Shown here: positions 47,820 to 60,368 of the stretch, piece after piece
Layout: every line of letters begins with the position of its first letter
How positions within the stretch are numbered: position 1 is the stretch's first letter
Assembly (NCBI GenBank): GCA_021298815.1
Contig: JAJTHE010000004.1
Coordinates: 1-64,000 of the forward strand
DNA: 64,000 nucleotides
Source of the DNA: Betaproteobacteria bacterium
GTDB lineage: Bacteria > Pseudomonadota > Gammaproteobacteria > Burkholderiales > CAIKXV01
Reading direction: 5' to 3'
Program-made: the position numbers and the translations under genes
Notes under the pieces: generated by a model
The model's input: the letters and a program-made list of their open reading frames with translations, nothing else
Database searches by the model: none
What the model was told of the DNA's origin: nothing

Positions 47820-50764
47820 CGCGCGCCCCCCTCGGCCGGCGCCGACGGCAGGCCGCCCGCGGCGGGCTCGGCCTGCGGCGGGCGCGGGTCCCAATGGTCG
47901 CGCCGGCACAGGCCGCGCATGTCGCAGTACTCGCAGGCCTCGTCGATGCCGTTGGCCGGCAGCGGCGTGCCCGCATGCATGCGATCGACCAGGCGGCCGA
48001 GGCGCTCCAGGTTCGCCTGCGCGGCCGGCAGGGGATCGCCTTCGCCCGGCAACGGCTCGACCGCTTCGCCGTGGATGGACAGGAACAGGGTCTCCCGCGC
48101 GCGCGCGCCGGCGAGCAGCACGTACGCGGGCAGTTGCACATGTTCGCCGGGGTCGGCGGCGCGCTTCTTCAGCCGGTCCGGCGACTGTGCCTTGTAGTCG
48201 ACCACCGACAGCACGGGGCCGGGTCCGCCGCTGCCCGCATCCGCCGGGCCATCCCGCCGGTCGATCCGGTCGAGCCGGCCACGCAGCTGTATTACGTGGC
48301 CGGCCGGGGTGTCGACCTGGCGCACCCGGTCGGCCTCGCGTTCATCCACCAGCCAGCCGTCGGCCTCGCGGGCGAGTTGCCAGTCGATGTAGGCAGGGAT
48401 GCCGGCCATCCAGCGCGCGAGCCAGGCCCGGTCGAGGAAATTGCGGTCCATCGCGCCAGCGAACCGTTCGCGCGACAGCGACTGCAGGTGCTCGACCGCC
48501 GCCGCCGCGCCGAGGTCGGCCACCCGGGGCACTTGACCATGGAAGGCCGCGAGGATGCCGTGCACCAGTTCGCCGAAGTCGGCTTTCTCCAGCGCTTCGG
48601 TCACCTCGTCGGTCGCGCGCAATCCGAGCAGCACCTGCGCATGGAAGCGATAGGGGCAGGCAACCAGCGTCTCGTAGTCGCTGACCGTGATACGCCGTGG
48701 CACCAGGCCCGGAGGCACGACGGCGGAAGGTGCGCCCGCGGGCACCGGCATCGGCACCGGCACCGCCCCCGGCGGCGATGCCACGGCCGCCCGCCGCAGG
48801 GCAGCGGCGAACAGCAACGGCGTCGACGGCCAGGCACGCGCATGCAGCGCCTGCAGGCGCGCGAACCAGGGCGACAACAGTCCGGCCTCCCCCGAGACCA
48901 CCGCCTGCCAGGTGACCAGCACCTCGGACGATGCAGCGATCGCAAGGCGCAGGCTGCGTTCCACCTCGGCGTGCTGCTGCACGCGCGTCGACAGGCCGAG
49001 CCGCGCCCGGACCTGCTGGTTGAAGAAGCTCCCGGGCGGATCGTTCGCCGGCAGGTGGCCGGCGTCGGCGCCGGCGAACACCAGGCAATCGAAGCTGCGC
49101 AGCCGGGTCGCCGCGAGCCAGGTGAACGCCACCGGGCCACGCACATCGTCGGGCCGGAAGTTCGCCCCCTCCAGGGTGCGCGCGGTCCAGGATCGCCATT
49201 GCGCGAAGTTCGCGCGCCAGCCGCTGGACTGCAACTCCGAACGGCGCAGTGCGAACAATTCGAGCAAGTCGCTGCCGGCGGCATCGGCCTCCAACGCATC
49301 GTATGCCCCCAGCGCCACCAGTGCCGCCGTCAGCGACTCCAGCCAGGCCGCCAGCGGGCGGCGCACGCCGGCGTCGAGCAAGGCCATCGCCTCGGACACG
49401 CGCACCAGCAGGTCGTGCGCGAGCGGCGCAGCGGGATCGTCGACCGTGGCGAACAGCGGGATCATCGCCGCGATGCCCTCGGACAGGTCGTTGCGTGCCA
49501 GCGTGCGTTCGATGCAGGCGATCGCGGCCGGCCGCGCGTCGGACTCCAGGTCGGCGAACACGAACGGCGAGCGCAGCAGGTCGACCAGGTCGCGGTGGTA
49601 GCCACGGCCGGCCACCACGTCCAGCAGGCGGCCGACGCAGGCGGCGGCCACGGTGGTGGACAGCAACCAGCCAGCCTCGTCCACCACCGCGACGCCCGCG
49701 CGCTCGAGCAATGCCCGGGCACGCCGCGCGACCAGCCGGTCGAGCACCACCACGCCGATCCGGGTGCGCCCGTCGAGCAGGGCCTGGCGTACCGCGACGT
49801 CGATCACCGCCGCCTGCTGTTCGAGCGACCGCGCAGGCGCGAAGCGCAGCCGCCCCAGCAGCGGACTCGACGGCAACGCGGCCGCCAGCCGCTGCGCACG
49901 ATCGCGTATCGATGCGCCACCGCGGGAGGCGTCAGCCGCGTCCGGGCCCTGCGCAGACGCGGCGGGCCAGGCCAGCTCGAGCGCGAGGTCGATGGGATCG
50001 TCGCCTTCGGCGAACGACGGGTCCACCTGCAGCACAGGGACGCGAGATGCGCATGCGTCGAGGAAGGCTCGCCCGACGCCCGCCGGGTCCTCGAGCGCCA
50101 GCGCGATCACGGGCGTGTCGATCGTCGCGGCGATCGAAGCCAGGCGCAGCGACAGCGCGGTGGCGGCATCCACCGCCGGCGCTGCGGCACCGGGTGCCGC
50201 AGGGCGCGGCCGGGTGCCCTCGCCTGCCTTCGCCAGCTGCGCCCACCACAGTTCATGCACCAGCGCGGCTTCGTACTCCAGCGCGCGGTTGCGTCCTGCA
50301 CGGTAGGCCTCGCGCAGCGTCGCGCCGAACGCGTCCAGGTCGGCGGCCACCGGGCTGCGTGCCAGGGTCATCCGGTCGAACAGCGCGACCAGTTCGGTGG
50401 CCAGTGCCCATACATCCGCGCCGGCGAACGGTTCGCGCCTGGCTAGCGCTGCATACAGTTCCACTTCGCGCACCGACTGCGGGACGATCCGCAGCGGCAG
50501 CGGCGCGCTCGACGCGAGTGCATCCAGCGTGGTGATCCGTGGCAGCAGCAGGCTGCCGCCCCCGGCCGCGGCCAGCGCGCGCCCCACGTCTCCCGCGCCA
50601 TGCAGGTCGGGCACCAGCACCAGGAGCCGCGAGAGGTCGGGCCAGGCTGCGCGGTGCCTGTCGACGATCGCCCGGGCGGCGTGCGCCACGAAACCGCGGT
50701 AAGGCGCGCGCAGGTGCAGCAGTTGCGACGCGCCGGGCGGGCGGTCGCCGCCCTCTTCGCTCAT
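47816..50764 (-). CDS. AddB-like PD-(D/E)xK nuclease with Fe-S staple
   Basis: 982 residues, an inactive-helicase-like N-terminal two thirds followed by a RecB-type nuclease. The nuclease has ITVSDYETLVACPYRF (first cluster Cys), LRGRLDRIDRR, the catalytic VLSVVDYKAQSPD, QLPAYVLL and CEYCDMRGLC, whose three Cys complete a 4Fe-4S staple as in AddB. Motif I is weak, so ATPase activity is doubtful. ATG 50764 (MSEEGGD) is preferred; a GTG at 50782 would add six residues. The stop overlaps addA. FdxA is encoded 40 bases upstream on the same strand. Confidence 0.9.
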   Translation of the reverse strand: MSEEGGDRPPGASQLLHLRAPYRGFVAHAARAIVDRHRAAWPDLSRLLVLVPDLHGAGDVGRALAAAGGGSLLLPRITTLDALASSAPLPLRIVPQSVREVELYAALARREPFAGADVWALATELVALFDRMTLARSPVAADLDAFGATLREAYRAGRNRALEYEAALVHELWWAQLAKAGEGTRPRPAAPGAAAPAVDAATALSLRLASIAATIDTPVIALALEDPAGVGRAFLDACASRVPVLQVDPSFAEGDDPIDLALELAWPAASAQGPDAADASRGGASIRDRAQRLAAALPSSPLLGRLRFAPARSLEQQAAVIDVAVRQALLDGRTRIGVVVLDRLVARRARALLERAGVAVVDEAGWLLSTTVAAACVGRLLDVVAGRGYHRDLVDLLRSPFVFADLESDARPAAIACIERTLARNDLSEGIAAMIPLFATVDDPAAPLAHDLLVRVSEAMALLDAGVRRPLAAWLESLTAALVALGAYDALEADAAGSDLLELFALRRSELQSSGWRANFAQWRSWTARTLEGANFRPDDVRGPVAFTWLAATRLRSFDCLVFAGADAGHLPANDPPGSFFNQQVRARLGLSTRVQQHAEVERSLRLAIAASSEVLVTWQAVVSGEAGLLSPWFARLQALHARAWPSTPLLFAAALRRAAVASPPGAVPVPMPVPAGAPSAVVPPGLVPRRITVSDYETLVACPYRFHAQVLLGLRATDEVTEALEKADFGELVHGILAAFHGQVPRVADLGAAAAVEHLQSLSRERFAGAMDRNFLDRAWLARWMAGIPAYIDWQLAREADGWLVDEREADRVRQVDTPAGHVIQLRGRLDRIDRRDGPADAGSGGPGPVLSVVDYKAQSPDRLKKRAADPGEHVQLPAYVLLAGARARETLFLSIHGEAVEPLPGEGDPLPAAQANLERLGRLVDRMHAGTPLPANGIDEACEYCDMRGLCRRDHWDPRPPQAEPAAGGLPSAPAEGGAR

Positions 50765-50804
50765 GCCGCGTGGCGGGGGCACGGGCGGCCGTGGCGGACC
50801 CTGC

Positions 50805-51128
50805 TCAGCGCTCGAGGAACTGGCGCTTGTCCTTGATCTTCGAGAACTCGTCGGCGTCGGGCAACTGTTCCTTCTTCTCGATCAGCGGCTTCCAGCCGCG
50901 CGCCAGCTCGGCGTTGAGCTTGATGAAGTCCTGCTGCCCGTCCGGCACGTCATCTTCCGCGAAGATCGCCTCGACCGGGCACTCGGCGACGCACAGGGTG
51001 CAGTCGATGCACTCGTCGGGATCGATCACGAGCATGTTCGGCCCCTCCCGAAAACAATCCACCGGGCACACGTCGACGCAGTCGGTGTACTTGCACTTGA
51101 TGCAGCTTTCGGTGACGACATAGGCCAT
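50805..51128 (-). CDS. fdxA: Seven-iron ferredoxin FdxA
   Basis: 107 residues with the complete Cys pattern of 7Fe ferredoxins: Cys-9, Cys-17 and Cys-50 for the 3Fe-4S cluster and Cys-21, Cys-40, Cys-43 and Cys-46 for the 4Fe-4S cluster, plus the C-terminal tail [17 protein letters not shown] of the proteobacterial FdxA type. It carries low-potential electrons, possibly for the HdrBC-like proteins or P450. AGAGAGG is about 11 bases before the ATG. Divergent from trxA across a 280-base region. Confidence 0.95.
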   Translation of the reverse strand: MAYVVTESCIKCKYTDCVDVCPVDCFREGPNMLVIDPDECIDCTLCVAECPVEAIFAEDDVPDGQQDFIKLNAELARGWKPLIEKKEQLPDADEFSKIKDKRQFLER

Positions 51129-51408
51129 AGTGCAACGATCCTCTCTCTGGGCAATGCTTCGACAGGTCGGTATGTTATCAGCGACCGCGTGCCACGGCCC
51201 GCGATCGCCCGGATGCATACGCACGGCCGGCGTTTTCGGCTACGCTCCCGTCCATTGAAATGCCGGGCCGCGCCCTTATCTCGATGGGCTGCGGCCGGTA
51301 GCCGCCGGACCGCCGGAATGCCACCGGTGCCGCGCAAGCCCTGTCCAGGGATGCCGGCATCGCGGGAATTCCCTTTGCATTCAGTGTACTTACCGCAGCG
51401 AGGTTGCC

Positions 51409-51738
51409 ATGAGCAGCGATCAGATCCTCCACGTCAGCGATGCCACGTTCGAACACGATGTCCTCAAGTCCGAGACGCCCGTCCTGGTCGACTACTGGGC
51501 AGAATGGTGCGGCCCGTGCAAGCTGATCGCGCCGGTGCTCGACGACGTTGCCGGCGAGTATGCCGGCCGCCTGAAGGTCGCCAAGGTCAACATCGACCAG
51601 AACTCGGGGGTCCCGACGCGCTACAACGTGCGCGGCATTCCGACCCTGATGCTGTTCAAGGGCGGCGCGGTCGAGGCGACCAAGGTCGGTGCAATGTCGA
51701 AATCCCAGCTGACCGCCTTCATCGACAGCCACCTGTAG
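51409..51738 (+). CDS. trxA: Thioredoxin TrxA
   Basis: 109 residues with the active-site WCGPCK (Cys-34, Cys-37), the cis-Pro segment RGIPTLMLF near 77 and the usual VLVDYWAEW and KVNIDQN strands. It donates electrons to ribonucleotide reductase and many other targets. GCGAGG lies before the ATG. In many betaproteobacteria trxA is followed by rho and rpmE; here only rpmE follows. A GC-rich inverted repeat about 55-80 bases after the stop probably ends transcription. Confidence 0.95.
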   Translation: MSSDQILHVSDATFEHDVLKSETPVLVDYWAEWCGPCKLIAPVLDDVAGEYAGRLKVAKVNIDQNSGVPTRYNVRGIPTLMLFKGGAVEATKVGAMSKSQLTAFIDSHL

Positions 51739-51838
51739 GGCGCATCGGGCGAGGACTGCGCTTCGAGGTAGCGAGGTGGCGCGGTACCCCGGTGCCCCGG
51801 GCACGCCGGCTGCATCCGGCGACAAATGGACACGGGGC

Positions 51839-51867
51839 TTGGTGAAACGCTATGCCCCTGTTATCAT
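51839..51867 (+). promoter_or_regulatory. Sigma-70 promoter for rpmE
   Basis: TTGGTG (51839-51844) and TATCAT (51862-51867) are separated by exactly 17 bases and lie 84 bases before the rpmE start. They fall in an AT-richer patch between trxA and rpmE, so rpmE appears to have its own promoter. Confidence 0.6.
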
Positions 51868-51950
51868 TCGCGGTTTTGCGGCGGCGCTAGCCTTGCCAAT
51901 CGCTGTTCCTGCGGCGGCGTGAGCCTCTGCGCATGTTAAAGGGCATCCCA

Positions 51951-52160
51951 ATGAAAGCCGAAGTCCATCCCGTCTACGCCGAGATCACCGTCACCTGCAG
52001 CTGTGGCAACAGCTTCAAGACGCGTTCGACGCTCGCGAAAGACCTGCAGGTCGAGGTCTGCTCCGCATGCCATCCGTTCTATACCGGCAAGCAGAAGATC
52101 CTCGACACCGCCGGTCGCGTCGAGAAGTTCCGCCAGAAGTACGCCCGGAAAGCGGCCTGA
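51951..52160 (+). CDS. rpmE: 50S ribosomal protein L31, zinc-binding form
   Basis: 69 residues, [20 protein letters not shown], with Cys-16, Cys-18, Cys-37 and Cys-40 forming the Zn2+ site of the C-plus L31 type. [39 protein letters not shown] is typical. AAAGGG precedes the ATG at 51951; an in-frame ATG at 51933 would add six residues and is unlikely. Confidence 0.95.
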   Translation: MKAEVHPVYAEITVTCSCGNSFKTRSTLAKDLQVEVCSACHPFYTGKQKILDTAGRVEKFRQKYARKAA

Positions 52161-52247
52161 GGGGAAACCCGGGATTCCCGGGGTACCCGGCGGAATGGTT
52201 GGCGGGGCGCGCCGGGCCCGGAGATCGAATCCGCCCTGAGTCCCTGA

Positions 52248-53951
52248 ATGGCCCCTGACCCCCGCCTGTTCGCCGCGCCGGGCGTACCGTCCCCGGAATC
52301 GCACCTGCGGCTCCACGCGGCCTTCACGATCGCACTGTGCATCGCGTGGGTTTTCACCGGCCTGTTCCCGCACGACCCGTGGAAACCGGACGAGGCCTAC
52401 ACCTTCGGGCTGGTACTGCACATCCTGCAGAGCGGCGACTGGGTGGTGCCCGTCCTGGCCGGCGAGCCGTTCATGGACAAGCCGCCGGTGTTCTTCCTCA
52501 CCGCGGCCGGGTTCGCGGTCCTGTTCGGCGGGCTGCTCGAACTGCATGACGCGGCCCGGCTCGCCGCCGGGTTCTACATGTGCGTGGTGCTCACGTTCGT
52601 CGCGCTGTCCGCGCGCGAGCTCTACGGCCGCGAACACGGCTGGGTCGCCCCGCTCGCACTGATCGGCTGCGTGGGCCTGCTGATCCGCGCACACCAGATG
52701 ATCGCCGATACCGCGCTGCTTGCCGGTTTCGCGATCGGCCTTTACGGCCTGTGCCTGAGCGCGCGCCGGCCGGTGCTGGCGGGGATCGCACTGGGCACCG
52801 GCGCCGGGCTGGGCTTCATGGCCAAGGGCCTGCTCGCCCCGGGCCTGCTCGGACTTTGCGCCCTGCTGCTGCCGCTCGTGTTCTCGACCTGGCGACGGCG
52901 TGGCTACCTGCCGGTGCTGCTCGTGGCCTGCGTCGCGATCGCGCCGTGGGTGACCGTGTGGCCGCTGGCGCTGAACGCACGATCGCCGGAGCTGTTCAAC
53001 GAATGGTTCTGGGTGAACAACTTCGGGCGCTTCCTGGGCCTCGACGACCTGGCACCGGAATCCGCGCCGGGCGAGTACTTCGTGATGCTGCTCTGGTATG
53101 CATGGCCCGCGCTGCCGCTCGCCGCCTGGGTGCTCTGGCAGCGCGGGCGCGAGGCCTTCGTCACGCCGCAACTGCAGCTGCCGATGCTGGTGTTCCTGGT
53201 TGCCTTCGTCACCCTGTCGGTGTCGGCCGACGCACGCGAGCTGTATGCGATGCCGATGCTGCTGCCGCTGTCGCTGCTCGCGGCCGCCTCGATCGATGCG
53301 CTCAAGCGCAGCGCGGCCAACTTCCTCGACTGGTTCGGCATCATGACCTTCGGCCTGCTCGCCCTGGTGCTCTGGACGGCGTACGTCGCGCTGCTGACCG
53401 GCTGGCCGGCGCAGGTGTCGACACGGCTGTCGGAGCTGCATCCGGGCTTCGTGCCGGCCTTCGATCCCGTGGTGCTTGCGGTCGCCGCGACAGCGACGCT
53501 CTTCTGGATCGGGCTGGTGTGGAGGGTCGGCCGATCCAACCGGCGCGCGATCGTCAACTGGGCCTCGGGCCTTACGCTGTTCTGGGTGCTGACCAACCTG
53601 TTCTTCCTGTCCTTCATCGACCATGGCAAGAGCTATCGCGGCATGATCGACGAGATGAAGCCGCACATCCCGGCCAGCTACGGCTGCATGGCGAGCCAGA
53701 ACCTCGGCGAGAGCCAGCGCGCGCTCCTCGACTACTTCGCGGGCGTGAAGACACGTCGGATCGAACGCGGGCAGGCGGCCATGGCCGAATGCGACCTGCT
53801 GCTCTGGCAGGGCTGGGTCTGGGATCCAGAACCGCTGGGCGAGCCCTGGGTGAAGCTGTGGGAAGGCGCGCGGCCCGGCGAACGCAAGGAGCTCTACCGC
53901 CTCTACCGCCGCGCCGCGGCGACCGCGGCCCAGGCACCAGCCGCGCGCTGA
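52248..53951 (+). CDS. ArnT-like GT-C family glycosyltransferase
   Basis: 567 residues, about 12 predicted membrane helices. The first periplasmic loop carries the GT83/PMT motif HDPWKPDEAYTFG (catalytic Asp near residue 48) and MDKPPVFFLTAAGF. MAKGLLAPGLLG and SADARELYAMPMLLPLSLLA follow in order. A roughly 100-residue C-terminal periplasmic region has YGCMASQNLGES. Enzymes of this family move sugars (such as L-Ara4N) from undecaprenyl-phosphate to lipid A or proteins. ArnB, ArnA and pmr genes are absent here, so the donor sugar and acceptor are unknown. ATG 52248 is in a weak context. Confidence 0.85.
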   Translation: MAPDPRLFAAPGVPSPESHLRLHAAFTIALCIAWVFTGLFPHDPWKPDEAYTFGLVLHILQSGDWVVPVLAGEPFMDKPPVFFLTAAGFAVLFGGLLELHDAARLAAGFYMCVVLTFVALSARELYGREHGWVAPLALIGCVGLLIRAHQMIADTALLAGFAIGLYGLCLSARRPVLAGIALGTGAGLGFMAKGLLAPGLLGLCALLLPLVFSTWRRRGYLPVLLVACVAIAPWVTVWPLALNARSPELFNEWFWVNNFGRFLGLDDLAPESAPGEYFVMLLWYAWPALPLAAWVLWQRGREAFVTPQLQLPMLVFLVAFVTLSVSADARELYAMPMLLPLSLLAAASIDALKRSAANFLDWFGIMTFGLLALVLWTAYVALLTGWPAQVSTRLSELHPGFVPAFDPVVLAVAATATLFWIGLVWRVGRSNRRAIVNWASGLTLFWVLTNLFFLSFIDHGKSYRGMIDEMKPHIPASYGCMASQNLGESQRALLDYFAGVKTRRIERGQAAMAECDLLLWQGWVWDPEPLGEPWVKLWEGARPGERKELYRLYRRAAATAAQAPAAR

Positions 53952-53956
53952 ACGAC

Positions 53957-53971
53957 CCTGCCCCTGGCAGG
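53957..53971. terminator. Short hairpin between convergent ArnT-like and GH57 genes
   Basis: CCTGCC and GGCAGG flank the three-base loop CCT right after the stop of the ArnT-like gene. The GH57 gene ends 38 bases further on the opposite strand. Short stem and no T-run, so weak. Confidence 0.3.
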
Positions 53972-54008
53972 CGGGCCGCCGACCGGCTCAGGGCCAGCCG
54001 GCGATCGC

Positions 54009-55715
54009 TCAGCCGTTGAAGCTGCGCCGCATCGATCCCCCGCCCTCGGCGTCGCCGCCCGAGGCCGAACCGTGGATGCGCTGCGACAGCGCGGCCGGCG
54101 CCGGCAGGCCGAGGGCCTCGTACAGGCGCGTCACATGCAGCCGGAACAGCGAATCGAAGCTGGCGATGGTCTGCTGCGGGTTGTAGTCGCCGAACCACCA
54201 GAACCAGTCGGAGCCCTCGCAGATCGACAGCCGGCGCGTCGCTTCCGCCCGGGCTGCCGCCGGCAGCCCGTCGACGACCCGCAGGTAGGCCAGGCGTGCC
54301 TCGACCAGCAGGTCCCAGGCGCGGTTCTTCTCGGGTGCGCCGATCCAGGTCGCGAGGTCGCCGTACACCCAGCTGCCCGCGCACAGCGACGGCAGCGGCG
54401 CCGCCGGGACGTCGCGTGCGACCAGTTCGGCGAACGTCGTCGGGCGTATCACCGGATGCGCAGCCAGCCGCCGGTACAGTTCGTCGAGGAAGTAGTGGCC
54501 GTTGTACGGGAAGTGCTCCCAGGCATTCTCGCCATCTAGCATCACGCTCACCACTGGCGGCGTGTTCCCGGTCCACTGCGCCGCGATCGCCTCGAGTTCG
54601 GCGACGAACTGCGCCGCCGCCTCGCCGCTGTGGCGGCGGGAATAGTCGAAGCCGATCAGGTCCGACAGGCGGTCGTCGCGGAAGAACAGCCGCAGGTCCG
54701 CCGCGCCCGGCTTCACACCCGGCATCCGGTAGGGCGTGTACAGTGCGCGCGCGCGCTCGGGCAGTAGCTCGCCGGACAGGCGCAGGCTGTTCATCAGCAC
54801 CGCCTCGCCGCTGGCGGCCCAGCGGCTGCCGCGCGCGGCGAGCGCATCGACCATCGGCGGCGACAGCGCGCCTTCGGCCGGCCAGGTGCCGGTCGGCGGC
54901 GCGCCGAAACGCGCCTCGTGTTCGATGAATGCGCGATCGACATGCGCCGCCACCCGTTCGGCACCGCCGGGATAGGCCGCGGCCTGCGGCAGCTCCACGC
55001 GTGGCTGGGTCTGCCGTGCGACGGAAAAATCGAACATCAGTGGCGCCAGCGGATGGCAGTCGGGCGTGGTGGACAGCTCGACCTGGCCGCGAGCGGCGAG
55101 CGCCTTCCAGCGCGGCAGCACGCGCTCGAGCTCGAGGCCGATCAGCGACAGCAGCGCATGCCGCTCGGCCACGCCGAAGCCGGACCCCTGTGCCAGCAGC
55201 CTGCGCAGCAGCGGCTGCTCCTGGCGCAGGGTCTCGCCGGTCCAGGCCAGGTGGTACCAGGTGACCAGGTCGGCCACGTAGTCGGCGGACAGGTATGCCG
55301 TGAGGTCGAGGCCGTCCGCCGTGCAGCGCCGGTGCAGTTCGGCCAGCCGCGAGAAACCCGCGAACGGCTCGATCATCGTCCTCGGGTTGGCGCGGAAGCA
55401 CAGGTCGAGAACCTGTGTACGGTCGGTCGCGGACAGTTCGCGGAGATCCTCGATGGCCAGCGCACGCAACAGCGGGTCGCGGAATCGATTCCGGGCGAAC
55501 TGGTCGAGATAGTCGTCTACCTGCCGGGTCAGCACCGGCACGAAGTTGACCACCGCGCGCATCGACGGATGCCGCTCGAGGTGGGCGGCCATGTCGCTAT
55601 AGTCCTTCAGCGCATGCAGGTAGACCCACGGCAGCAGGAACTCCCCGCTGGCCGCATCGCGGTAGTCGGGCTGGTGCATATGCCAGAACAGCACGAGGTC
55701 GAGGCGCTTGGCCAT
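54009..55715 (-). CDS. Glycoside hydrolase family 57 protein
   Basis: 568 residues with GH57 marks: [11 protein letters not shown] (N-terminal His-Met-His-Gln), the nucleophile region [10 protein letters not shown] near residue 267, and the acid/base region [19 protein letters not shown], then [20 protein letters not shown]57 enzymes act on alpha-1,4- or alpha-1,6-glucans as amylases, 4-alpha-glucanotransferases or branching enzymes. As glgB is nearby, glucanotransferase/amylase action on glycogen is more likely. It follows glgC by seven bases and is probably cotranscribed. Confidence 0.88.
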   Translation of the reverse strand: MAKRLDLVLFWHMHQPDYRDAASGEFLLPWVYLHALKDYSDMAAHLERHPSMRAVVNFVPVLTRQVDDYLDQFARNRFRDPLLRALAIEDLRELSATDRTQVLDLCFRANPRTMIEPFAGFSRLAELHRRCTADGLDLTAYLSADYVADLVTWYHLAWTGETLRQEQPLLRRLLAQGSGFGVAERHALLSLIGLELERVLPRWKALAARGQVELSTTPDCHPLAPLMFDFSVARQTQPRVELPQAAAYPGGAERVAAHVDRAFIEHEARFGAPPTGTWPAEGALSPPMVDALAARGSRWAASGEAVLMNSLRLSGELLPERARALYTPYRMPGVKPGAADLRLFFRDDRLSDLIGFDYSRRHSGEAAAQFVAELEAIAAQWTGNTPPVVSVMLDGENAWEHFPYNGHYFLDELYRRLAAHPVIRPTTFAELVARDVPAAPLPSLCAGSWVYGDLATWIGAPEKNRAWDLLVEARLAYLRVVDGLPAAARAEATRRLSICEGSDWFWWFGDYNPQQTIASFDSLFRLHVTRLYEALGLPAPAALSQRIHGSASGGDAEGGGSMRRSFNG

Positions 55716-55722
55716 CCGCCGT

Positions 55723-57051
55723 TCAGCGCACGCGGCGCTGCTGCTGGCCGAGCATCTCGGCGGTGACCAGGGTCACCCCACCTTCCGATACGTGGAAGCG
55801 CCTGCGGTCTTCCTCCGGGTCGTAGCCGATCACCAGGCCTTCCGGGATGCGCGCCCCTTCGTCGACGATCACCCGGCGCAGCTTCGCACGGCGGCCGACG
55901 TCGACGCCCGACAGCAGCACCGAGTGCTCGATCGAGGAGTAGGAATGCGCATGCACGCCAGAGTACAGGAGCGACCCGCGCACCAGCGAACCGCTGATGA
56001 TGCACCCGCCCGAGATCAGCGAATCGACCGCCATGCCGCGCCGGTCTACCTCGTCGAACACGAACTTCGCCGGCGGCAGCTGCTCCTGGTAGGTCCAGAT
56101 CGGCCAGTGGCTGTCGTACATGTTCAGCGCCGGGGTCACGCGCGTGAGCTCGAGGTTCGCCTCCCAGAACGCGTCGATCGTGCCGACGTCGCGCCAGTAG
56201 GGCGCCTCGCCCGGCTCGCGCACGCAACTGTCGGCGAACCGGTGCGCGAACACGCGGTAGCGCGGCACCACGTACGGGATGATGTCGTTGCCGAAGTCGT
56301 GGCTCGACTTCGGTTCATCGGCATCGCGGATCACCTGCTCGTACAGGAAGGCCGCGTTGAACACGTACACGCCCATGCTGGCGAGCGCATGGTCGGGATC
56401 GCCGGGGATCGGCGGCGGATCGTCCGGCTTCTCGAGGAAGCCGGTAACGCGGTCGTTCTCGTCGACATGCATCACGCCGAAGCCGCGCGCCTCGAGCCGG
56501 GGCACCTCGACGCAGGCCACGGTGAGGTCGGCCTGGCGGCTCACGTGCCAGGCGAGCAGCTTGCCGTAGTCCATCTTGTAGATATGGTCGCCGGCCAGCA
56601 CCACGACATGCTCCGGCGCATGCTCGCGCAGGATGTCGAGATTCTGGAAGATGGCATCGGCCGTGCCGCGGTACCAGGCCTCCTCCACCCGCTGCTGCGC
56701 CGGCAGCAGCTGCACGAACTCGTCGAAGCGGCCGTCGAGGAAGCTCCAGCCGCGCTGGATGTGCTGGATCAGGCTGTGCGACTTGTACTGCGTCGCGACG
56801 CCGATGCGGCGCACGCCGGAGTTCACGCAGTTGGACAGCGCGAAGTCGATGATCTTGAACTTGCCGCCGAAGGCGAGCCCCGGCTTGGCACGCCAGTCGG
56901 TGAGCTGCTTCAGGCGCGAGCCGCGGCCGCCGGCGAGGATCAGCGCGAATGCATTCTTCGTGAGCTGGCTCACGAAACGCGGATTGGATGCACTCTCCGC
57001 CATCGCGATCGCGGCGGCGGCGTGTTCTCTGTTCTCTGGGGTGACCGGCAT
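55723..57051 (-). CDS. glgC: Glucose-1-phosphate adenylyltransferase GlgC
   Basis: 442 residues. The N-terminal nucleotidyltransferase domain has [35 protein letters not shown] (AKP catalytic/effector segment), [13 protein letters not shown] and FLEKPDDPP. The C-terminal left-handed beta-helix has [27 protein letters not shown] and [15 protein letters not shown]. It makes ADP-glucose from glucose 1-phosphate and ATP, the committed step of glycogen synthesis. Divergent from glgB across 132 bases. A shorter start at MAESASNPR (57003) is possible, as neither has a strong Shine-Dalgarno. Confidence 0.93.
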   Translation of the reverse strand: MPVTPENREHAAAAIAMAESASNPRFVSQLTKNAFALILAGGRGSRLKQLTDWRAKPGLAFGGKFKIIDFALSNCVNSGVRRIGVATQYKSHSLIQHIQRGWSFLDGRFDEFVQLLPAQQRVEEAWYRGTADAIFQNLDILREHAPEHVVVLAGDHIYKMDYGKLLAWHVSRQADLTVACVEVPRLEARGFGVMHVDENDRVTGFLEKPDDPPPIPGDPDHALASMGVYVFNAAFLYEQVIRDADEPKSSHDFGNDIIPYVVPRYRVFAHRFADSCVREPGEAPYWRDVGTIDAFWEANLELTRVTPALNMYDSHWPIWTYQEQLPPAKFVFDEVDRRGMAVDSLISGGCIISGSLVRGSLLYSGVHAHSYSSIEHSVLLSGVDVGRRAKLRRVIVDEGARIPEGLVIGYDPEEDRRRFHVSEGGVTLVTAEMLGQQQRRVR

Positions 57052-57183
57052 GGTGGAGGGCGCGGGCGGGACGTTTCGCGGATGGGGTCGCAGGTGCGGT
57101 CGCAGGTGCGGTGGCAGACGAAGTCGCAGTCGAGGTCCCGGGCGCGGTTGCTGCGGCATCGCTGTTGTATGCTAGCTCGACCC

Positions 57184-59433
<2,250 letters not shown>

Positions 59434-59442
59434 GGCACGCGC

Positions 59443-60312
59443 ATGTCCGATTCGATACGACGATTCCTGTTCGAAGGCGCACCGATCCGCGGCGAGATCG
59501 TGCAGCTCGACGCGACCTGGCGTGCGGTGCTCGATCGCCACGACTATCCGCCGCTGCTGCGCACCCTGCTCGGCGAGATGATGGCCGCCAGCGCGCTGCT
59601 CTCGGCCACCCTCAAGTTCGATGGCGCGATGCTGATGCAGGTGCAGGGCACGGGTCCGCTGCGGCTGCTGGTGGTGGAATGCACCAGCGCCGGCACCCTG
59701 CGCGCGACCGCGAAATGGGACGACATTCCCGAGCAGGCCGGCTTCGCCGAACTGCTGCGCGACGCACGCTGCGCGATCACGCTGGTGCAGCCCGACGGTT
59801 CGCAGAGCTACCAGGGCGTAGTCGAGGTCGTCGGCGACGGCGTGGCCGCGATGCTCATGCACTACATGCGGCATTCCGAACAGATCGAGACCTCGCTCAT
59901 CGTGTCCGCGGACGACACCCGCGTCGCGGGCCTTTTGCTGCAGCGGCTGCCCGAGGCGGCGGACGACGATACCGATCGCTGGAACCGCGTCTGCATGCTG
60001 GCAGGGACGGTGGAGCCTTCCGAACTCCTCGGGCTGGCGCCGGCCGACGTGGTGCGTCGGCTGTTCCATGAAGAGGACGTGCGGCTGTTCGAACCGCAAC
60101 CGCTCGCCTTCCGCTGCTCCTGCTCGAAGGCGCGAGTGGAGTCGATGCTCACCATGCTCGGGCCGCAGGAAGTCGAATCGGTGCTCGCCGAACGGGGCCA
60201 TGTCGAGGTCACCTGCGATTTCTGCAACCGCAGCTACCGGTTCGACCCGGTCGACGCGGCGCAGCTGTTCACCGGCGGCACACGTTCCCCGGGCAGCGCC
60301 ACCCGGCACTGA
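59443..60312 (+). CDS. hslO: Hsp33 redox-regulated chaperone HslO
   Basis: 289 residues. The N-terminal chaperone domain has RRFLFEGAPIRGEIVQL and GTLRATAKWDD. The C-terminal redox switch has CSCSKARVESML and CDFCNRSYRF, the four Zn-binding Cys that form disulfides under oxidative stress and turn on holdase activity. It starts nine bases after glgB, an unusual pairing that suggests co-transcription of glycogen branching with a stress chaperone. The C-terminus ends in a Gly/Ser-rich tail after FTGG. Confidence 0.95.
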   Translation: MSDSIRRFLFEGAPIRGEIVQLDATWRAVLDRHDYPPLLRTLLGEMMAASALLSATLKFDGAMLMQVQGTGPLRLLVVECTSAGTLRATAKWDDIPEQAGFAELLRDARCAITLVQPDGSQSYQGVVEVVGDGVAAMLMHYMRHSEQIETSLIVSADDTRVAGLLLQRLPEAADDDTDRWNRVCMLAGTVEPSELLGLAPADVVRRLFHEEDVRLFEPQPLAFRCSCSKARVESMLTMLGPQEVESVLAERGHVEVTCDFCNRSYRFDPVDAAQLFTGGTRSPGSATRH

Positions 60313-60368
60313 CCGGGCGCAGCTTCAGCCAGGTTCGCCCGCGCCGTCGATCCGAGAGTGCCCGAAGC

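Noticed and set aside
47894-50446. An 850-codon plus-strand open frame opposite the AddB-like gene
   Set aside because: Shadow of a conserved nuclease gene; no domain seen.
52168-52182. CCCGGG-ATT-CCCGGG hairpin after rpmE as terminator
   Set aside because: Six-base stem with no T-run and several overlapping CCCGGG/GGTACCC repeats nearby; too weak to call.
57052-57183. Short tandem GTCGCAG/GGTGCGG repeats in the glgC-glgB intergenic region
   Set aside because: The copies are short and irregular, and I could not define an operator or a direct-repeat unit with confidence.
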